DNA of 11,826 bases from an uncultured Bacteroidota bacterium (lineage in GTDB: Bacteria > Bacteroidota > Bacteroidia > Chitinophagales > Chitinophagaceae), in NCBI GenBank assembly GCA_946479055.1, contig CAMLEX010000071.1, positions 1 to 11,826 of the forward strand, in the 5' to 3' direction. The notes under the pieces were generated by a model. It saw nothing but the letters and a program-made list of their open reading frames with translations. It was not told where the DNA came from and ran no database searches. Every line of letters starts with the position of its first letter. Within the stretch, counting starts at the first letter, position 1. Both the position numbers and the translations under genes were made by a program. This document shows positions 8,261-11,826 of the stretch, piece after piece.

Positions 8261-8938
8261 TTATATCATAATATTTTCAAGCACTGCCTGTCCATCCAGC
8301 ATTCGCACTATCCGATGACTGTAACGGGCATCATGCTCTGAGTGTGTAACCATGATAACGGTAGTGCCTTGTTCGTTCAGGTCAGTTAATAATTGCATCA
8401 CCTCATTACCGTTGGAAGAATCAAGATTACCGGTAGGTTCATCTGCAAGAATCAGTTTGGGTTTATTTACCACGGCTCTTGCAACAGCAACCCGTTGTTG
8501 TTGCCCGCCTGATAATTGTTGGGGATAGTGATTGCGGCGGTGCATGATCTGCATTTTATCCAGCACCTCTTCTACTCTTTTTTTGCGATCACCGGCTTTT
8601 ACTCCTGTATAGATCAGTGGCAATTCTACATTTTCAAAAACAGTGAGTTCGTCGATGAGGTTAAAACTCTGGAATACAAAACCTATATTTCTTTTACGCA
8701 GGTCGGCCCGCCTGCGTTCATTAAACTTAGCTACTTCAATACCATTGAACAGGAAACTTCCGGAATCCGGATCATCCAATAGTCCTACAATATTCAGCAA
8801 TGTAGATTTGCCACATCCCGAAGGCCCCATCACGGCAACAAATTCTCCTTCCTTTACTTCGAAGGATAATTTATTCAACGCAACGGTTTCTACTTCTTCT
8901 GTACGATAGATTTTTTCCAGGTTAGAAATATTAATCAT
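8261..8938 (-). CDS. ABC transporter ATP-binding protein, MacB/LolD type
   Basis: This 225-residue nucleotide-binding protein has the standard length for the MacB/LolD/FtsE group. Walker A is GPSGCGKST at 38-46, the Q-loop glutamine is Q90, and the signature is LSGGQQQR at 142-149. Walker B is LILADEP with catalytic E167, the D-loop region is GNLD at 170-173, and the H-loop histidine is H199. All catalytic motifs are intact. It binds and hydrolyses ATP on the cytoplasmic face and should dimerise against the coupling segments of the FtsX-type permeases. It is the only ATPase in the window, yet at least four permeases follow it, so it probably serves several of them. It lies 30 bp after the small exported protein and 78 bp before the permease remnant. 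No Shine-Dalgarno is evident; the ATG gives the usual family N terminus (MINISNLEKIYRT). Confidence 0.97.
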   Translation of the reverse strand: MINISNLEKIYRTEEVETVALNKLSFEVKEGEFVAVMGPSGCGKSTLLNIVGLLDDPDSGSFLFNGIEVAKFNERRRADLRKRNIGFVFQSFNLIDELTVFENVELPLIYTGVKAGDRKKRVEEVLDKMQIMHRRNHYPQQLSGGQQQRVAVARAVVNKPKLILADEPTGNLDSSNGNEVMQLLTDLNEQGTTVIMVTHSEHDARYSHRIVRMLDGQAVLENIMI

Positions 8939-8968
8939 GGTAGTTTATTTAATAAAAGAGTATAAGAA

Positions 8969-9166
8969 TTAAATATTGAATAGATAAAAATGAAGAGGCC
9001 GCATATTGGCGGTTGTAATTTTTTTTATTTTGGTTGGTTGTTTTTTCAAATCTGCTGCTTTCTTTGCACAGCATTTTTTTGTACAGTTGGTACCGAGTTG
9101 TTTTGCTGATGAATAAAAATTCAGACAACAGATCAATACCAGCATATAAATAATTTTCTTTTTCAT
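8969..9166 (-). CDS. Small putative exported cysteine-containing protein (65 aa), unknown function
   Basis: I do not recognise this protein. It begins MKKKIIYMLVLICCLNFYSSAKQ, a credible signal peptide: a lysine-rich start, a hydrophobic core at about 5-17, and a small-residue SSA site near 19-21. The remaining ~44 residues are rich in lysine and include C28, C32 and C33 (CTKKCCAKK). This could bind a metal or form disulphides, but no known motif is matched. It lies on the same strand between the fusion protein (187 bp upstream) and the ATPase (30 bp downstream), so it may be part of the operon. C13 and C14 fall inside the hydrophobic core and do not form a clear lipobox. The last 15 residues (TTANMRPLHFYLFNI) look unlike the rest, so a frameshifted or fortuitous end is possible. 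Codon evidence is too short to prove that it is expressed. Confidence 0.5.
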   Translation of the reverse strand: MKKKIIYMLVLICCLNFYSSAKQLGTNCTKKCCAKKAADLKKQPTKIKKITTANMRPLHFYLFNI

Positions 9167-9353
9167 TGCAAATAAGGTTAATGGTTAATGGTTTTCAATT
9201 AAAAAAAATTTATTCTTCTCAGCATCTTTAATTATAAAAAATAGTAGAGTTCATTTATTGACTTCGGCTTTTCTGCATTAAGGATCTTATTTACGAGGAA
9301 TACAGTTTTGACTTTAAGTAACTATAAACCATAAACTACAAACCTCTCTATGT
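9167..9353. other. AT-rich spacer with short degenerate repeats
   Basis: This 187-bp gap holds no convincing gene. A 7-base unit, ggttaat, is repeated about 2.6 times at 9176-9193. A looser repeat of the type aaactataaacc/ataaactacaaacc runs over 9317-9344. I found no hairpin followed by a T-run on the minus strand that would clearly end the fusion-protein transcript here, so read-through into the small protein and the ATPase gene is possible. Confidence 0.5.
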
Positions 9354-10607
9354 TTATTTCTTCAAAACCAACTCTTGCATATTCCCATAGTTTTCATAGC
9401 TCGACGTAACTACTTTATCTCCTGGTTTCAATCCTTCCAACACTTCATAATAATCAGGATTCTGACGACCTAACTGAATATCTACCTTATATGCTGTTTT
9501 GCCATCATCACTTACTTTAAAGATCCAGTTGCCGCCTGTCTGTTGATAGAACCCACCTTTTGCCACCTGTATCGCCTGAACTTCATCGCTGAACGCCAAT
9601 CTTATCTGCAATGTCTGCCCGCGCCGTATCCCCTGCGGCACTTCTCCTTGAAATTCCATATCTACCTGGAAGCGGCCATTGGTCACCTGTGTATATACTT
9701 TTTTAATCTTTAGTTTATAATCTTTACCAGCCAATGTAAACCCTCCTAACAAACCGGTATAGATTCGGGAAATATAATGTTCGTCAACATCCACTCTTAC
9801 TTTAAAACCGCTGAGCACATCTATCTGGCCTAGTCTTTCTCCTTTGTTCTTGGATTGACCGATCTCCGCATCTAATGAAGTCAGTTGCCCGTCAACAGGC
9901 GCCCTTACGATCAGGTCGCCTACTTTTTTGCGCATAACATTCAGGGCATTTTGGGTACGTTCATAAGATAGTCTGCCCTGGTTCAGCTCCTGCTTTACAG
10001 AAATAGAATCTTGCTTCAACACCTGGTCGGCCAGTCTTTTCTTTTCCAACTGGTAGTTATAATTATTCTCTGATTGTTTAAACTCCTGCAGCCCTATCAC
10101 TTTTTGATCATAGAGCTTCTTATTGAGTTTGTAAATTCTATCAGCTTCTTTCAACTGGCTCTCAACATCGGTTCCCTGGTTCAGTTTGCCGATCGTATTT
10201 TGCCGGGCGGCATTCTGTGAGATCTGCATTTGAGTAAGCAAATTATAAACAGAAGTTTCCTGGTTTACCAGGCTCAATTCAAGATCAGTATTGGATAAAC
10301 GAAGTATCGGCTCACCTTTTTTCATCACTGCTCCATCATCAACATATTTTTCTTCTACTCTTCCTCCTTCTACTGCATCAAGATATATGGAGGTGATTGG
10401 AAGAACTACACCGTTCACCGGGATAGTTTCCTGGAAAGGACCTGATTTTACTTCACTGACGGTGATCCGTTCGGTATCTACATTCAACCGGCTTTTGCCC
10501 GAAGTAAAATAATAACTGGCCGCCGCCAGACTAACCACGCCCAAAATACCGGCGATAGTGAGAATGCGTTTTTTACTCCATCTCTTTTTAGCAAGAACTC
10601 TATCCAC
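9354..10607 (-). CDS. HlyD/MacA-family membrane fusion protein (periplasmic adaptor), GTG start
   Basis: The 417-residue adaptor has a basic N terminus, one membrane anchor (about residues 15-34) and a periplasmic body. A first lipoyl-like half lies near 65-108 (VEGGRVEEKYVDDGAVMKKGEPILRL, with the typical G-x-V plus KKGE pattern). A helical hairpin spans about 110-230. The second lipoyl half is near 232-265 (VRAPVDGQLTSLDAEIGQ), followed by a beta-barrel at about 266-345 (the G-I-R-R-G-Q-T element near 326) and a membrane-proximal end. The start is GTG at 10605-10607. The open frame continues upstream without any ATG, GTG or TTG, and a start at this point gives the (M)DR...KKRW N terminus usual for these Bacteroidota adaptors. 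It heads the minus-strand cluster and should link the permease-ATPase complex to an outer-membrane channel, which is not in the window. Confidence 0.95.
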   Translation of the reverse strand: MDRVLAKKRWSKKRILTIAGILGVVSLAAASYYFTSGKSRLNVDTERITVSEVKSGPFQETIPVNGVVLPITSIYLDAVEGGRVEEKYVDDGAVMKKGEPILRLSNTDLELSLVNQETSVYNLLTQMQISQNAARQNTIGKLNQGTDVESQLKEADRIYKLNKKLYDQKVIGLQEFKQSENNYNYQLEKKRLADQVLKQDSISVKQELNQGRLSYERTQNALNVMRKKVGDLIVRAPVDGQLTSLDAEIGQSKNKGERLGQIDVLSGFKVRVDVDEHYISRIYTGLLGGFTLAGKDYKLKIKKVYTQVTNGRFQVDMEFQGEVPQGIRRGQTLQIRLAFSDEVQAIQVAKGGFYQQTGGNWIFKVSDDGKTAYKVDIQLGRQNPDYYEVLEGLKPGDKVVTSSYENYGNMQELVLKK

Positions 10608-10778
10608 TTGTTTATAAACTTTAATGATTATTAATCTGTTCTTTTTTAACGACTGAAAACGGTTTTGGTTACAGCCACTTAATTTTTATTTGAATACAAT
10701 CGCTATAAAGTGATAAATATGCCAGTTCCCGAAGTTTTTGATTCATAAGCAATTACAAAATATCTACCATACGAAGAC

Positions 10779-10816
10779 GGTCGTTTCCGATACAACAGGT
10801 GTACGGTTTTGATACA
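10779..10816. promoter_or_regulatory. Possible operator: tandem GATACA elements with dyad symmetry
   Basis: Two related 16-base stretches end at 10794 and 10816. They match at 11 of 16 positions and share CG..TT..GATACA. Their spacing is 22 bp, about two helical turns. The second copy, TGTACGGTTTTGATACA at 10800-10816, has TGTA/TACA arms. An overlapping inverted repeat, CCGATACA...TGTACGG, spans 10787-10806. The position about 170-230 bp upstream of the adaptor start would suit an activator site. This is pattern reading only; no known regulator motif was matched. Confidence 0.3.
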
Positions 10817-10848
10817 GTGGTCAGTAGTGTTGTTTTGTAAAAAATTAG

Positions 10849-10877
10849 TTGCCAGCACTTTGTATTTATGGTATAAT
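10849..10877 (+). promoter_or_regulatory. Putative promoter for the response regulator gene
   Basis: TTGCCA at 10849-10854 is followed after exactly 17 bases by TATAAT at 10872-10877. Read in the Bacteroidota style, the same bases give TATAATTGC, close to the TAnnTTTG -7 element, with a TTG about 20 bases upstream. It faces the response regulator start at 11025 and would leave a leader of about 140 bases that crosses the repeat block at 10905-11003. Confidence 0.45.
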
Positions 10878-10904
10878 TGCAGCTTTTAGAGAAACATGCA
10901 AGTG

Positions 10905-11003
10905 GCAATGGACAATTAGCAATAGAGCTTTAAAGTTGTTAGTTGTCTATTGCTTATTATAAATTGCATATTGTCTATTGCATATTGTTTATTGCCTATT
11001 CCC
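10905..11003. repeat. Degenerate direct/inverted repeat block (ttgtctattgc type)
   Basis: The 11-mer ttgtctattgc occurs at 10943-10953 and 10971-10981, followed by the variant ttgtttattgcc. Related attgcatatt units lie between them. An inverted version, gacaattagcaatag, is at 10911-10925. The tract is low in complexity, lies just ahead of the response regulator start, and could fold in the mRNA leader. Similar tracts are common in AT-rich Bacteroidota spacers. Confidence 0.6.
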
Positions 11004-11024
11004 AATTATTTCCAATTCAACTAA

Positions 11025-11826
11025 ATGGTATTAAAGAACGCCTCCATATTAATAATAGATGATGATACTGACGTGTTGACGGCCGTAAGACTGCTATTAA
11101 AAACAGAAGTAAAAGATGTAGTGACGGAAAAAAATCCTGAGAATATCCGCTGGCATTTATCCAAAGATGAATATGATGTGATCCTGCTGGATATGAATTT
11201 TACCAGTTCCATCAATACAGGCAATGAAGGACTGTTTTGGTTAAAAGAGATCAGGAAATTAAAACCGGATGCAGCCGTCATTATGATAACTGCGTATGGA
11301 GATATAGACCTGGCCGTCCGTTCATTGAAAGAGGGCGCAGCCGATTTTGTGGTAAAACCCTGGCACAATGAAAAATTGATGTCCACCATCAAGGAGATCT
11401 TAAAAAGAAAAGGGAATAAAAGCGGTGCATACTCTCTTTCAAATGCAGGTTCCATTGTTGGCAAAGAATTAATCGGTGAATCGGAAGCTATGCAGCAGAT
11501 CTTTTTCAAGATCGAAAAGATTGCACCTACAGATGCCAATATTTTAATACTCGGTGAAAATGGAACCGGCAAAGATCTTATTGCAAAAGCTATTCATCAG
11601 CAATCGCTTCGTGCGGCCAGCCCGCTGGTAAAAGTAGATGTAGGAGCTTTGACAGAAACGTTATTTGAAAGCGAATTATTCGGACATAAGAAAGGAGCTT
11701 TTACCGATGCAAGAGAAGATCGTATCGGCAGATTTGAAGCAGCGAATAACAGCACATTATTCCTGGATGAGATAGGCAATATACCTCTGCATTTGCAGGC
11801 GAAATTGTTAAGCGTTTTGCAAAACC
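11025..11826 (+). CDS. NtrC-family sigma-54-dependent response regulator, N-terminal part (cut by right edge)
   Basis: There are 267 codons from ATG 11025 to the window end, with no stop. Residues 1-125 are a receiver domain: acidic pocket D12-D14, phospho-acceptor D56 (VILLDMNF), switch T89 (MITAYG) and K111 (VVKPW). From about 147 begins an AAA+ sigma-54 activation domain with Walker A GENGTGKD at 177-184, the sigma-54 contact loop region ELFGHKKGAFTDA at 217-229, and Walker B TLFLDEIGN at 244-252. The usual loop sequence is GAFTGA; here it is GAFTDA. The rest of the AAA+ domain and the expected Fis-type DNA-binding domain lie outside. It is divergent from the transporter cluster and is the natural candidate to control it; a partner kinase probably follows downstream (inference). 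There is no Shine-Dalgarno. The start is supported by the receiver fold beginning a few residues later (ASILIIDDD). Confidence 0.95.
   Translation, partial: MVLKNASILIIDDDTDVLTAVRLLLKTEVKDVVTEKNPENIRWHLSKDEYDVILLDMNFTSSINTGNEGLFWLKEIRKLKPDAAVIMITAYGDIDLAVRSLKEGAADFVVKPWHNEKLMSTIKEILKRKGNKSGAYSLSNAGSIVGKELIGESEAMQQIFFKIEKIAPTDANILILGENGTGKDLIAKAIHQQSLRAASPLVKVDVGALTETLFESELFGHKKGAFTDAREDRIGRFEAANNSTLFLDEIGNIPLHLQAKLLSVLQN

Larger units (their letters stand above)
10608..11024. other. Divergent regulatory spacer between adaptor operon and response regulator
   Basis: This 417-bp region has no gene that I can support. It must contain the start signals for both divergent units. Visible in it are a sigma-70-like promoter facing the response regulator (10849-10877), a pair of related GATACA-containing elements with local dyad symmetry (about 10779-10816), and a block of short direct and inverted repeats (10905-11003). 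On the minus strand I checked every GG dinucleotide and found none followed by ten bases and GC, so there is no strict sigma-54 promoter ahead of the adaptor gene. Confidence 0.6.

Noticed and set aside
9166..9215. Bacteroidota-type -7 element (TTATTTG) just before the small exported protein
   Set aside because: It touches the start codon, so transcription would begin inside the gene, and the TA of TAnnTTTG is missing.
9167..9353. Rho-independent terminator after the adaptor gene
   Set aside because: There are A/T runs, but I could find no GC-rich hairpin next to them on the minus strand.
10869..10883. Possible sigma-54 promoter on the plus strand (tGG-N10-GC)
   Set aside because: Only the GG and GC spacing fits; the surrounding bases do not resemble TGGCAC-N5-TTGCA, and it overlaps a better sigma-70-like promoter.
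11021..11572. Minus-strand open frame of 183 codons opposite the response regulator
   Set aside because: The plus strand in this span encodes clear receiver and AAA+ motifs, and the antisense frame shows no recognisable domain. It is a shadow.
1..11826. tRNA, rRNA, CRISPR array, insertion sequence or attachment site
   Set aside because: No cloverleaf-like, regularly spaced repeat, transposase-like or terminal inverted repeat sequence was seen on either strand.

Overview
The window looks like chromosomal DNA from a member of the Bacteroidota, plausibly the Chitinophagaceae/Sphingobacteriia side. The phylum call rests on the ~800-residue duplicated FtsX/MacB-type permeases, the near absence of Shine-Dalgarno sequences before clear start codons, and AT-rich spacers carrying short degenerate repeats. 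The genus cannot be told from the sequence alone.

Layout: almost everything from position 10607 down to the left edge is one minus-strand gene cluster, read right to left. It starts with an HlyD/MacA-type membrane fusion protein (9354-10607, GTG start). Next come a small exported cysteine-containing protein of unknown function (8969-9166) and a MacB/LolD-type ABC ATPase (8261-8938). Then follows a series of permeases: a 78-codon deletion remnant (7946-8182), three full-length paralogues (5575-7935, 3173-5557, 686-3142), and the N-terminal 200 codons of a fourth that runs off the left edge (1-602). Facing the other way, on the plus strand at the right edge, is the first 267 codons of an NtrC-type response regulator (11025 to the end). 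A 417-bp spacer with promoter- and operator-like sequences separates it from the cluster.

How the genes probably work together: the ATPase energises the FtsX-type permeases, and the fusion protein carries the substrate or mechanical signal across the periplasm, as in MacAB-TolC type tripartite systems. No outer-membrane TolC-like protein and no sensor kinase lie in the window; both may be just outside. The divergent response regulator is the obvious candidate to control the cluster, but I found no convincing sigma-54 promoter in front of it. The substrate cannot be deduced.

The most unusual parts concern how the permease array has been remodelled. One permease has lost about 700 codons in frame, leaving its first 52 codons joined to its last 26. 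Two permease-permease spacers share a 39-bp repeat that holds 'ghost' copies of the conserved C-terminal tail of these proteins. Together they suggest repeated recombination between paralogues at the gene ends, although a REP-like repeat is a competing explanation for the spacer repeat. I see no mobile element, CRISPR array, tRNA or rRNA.
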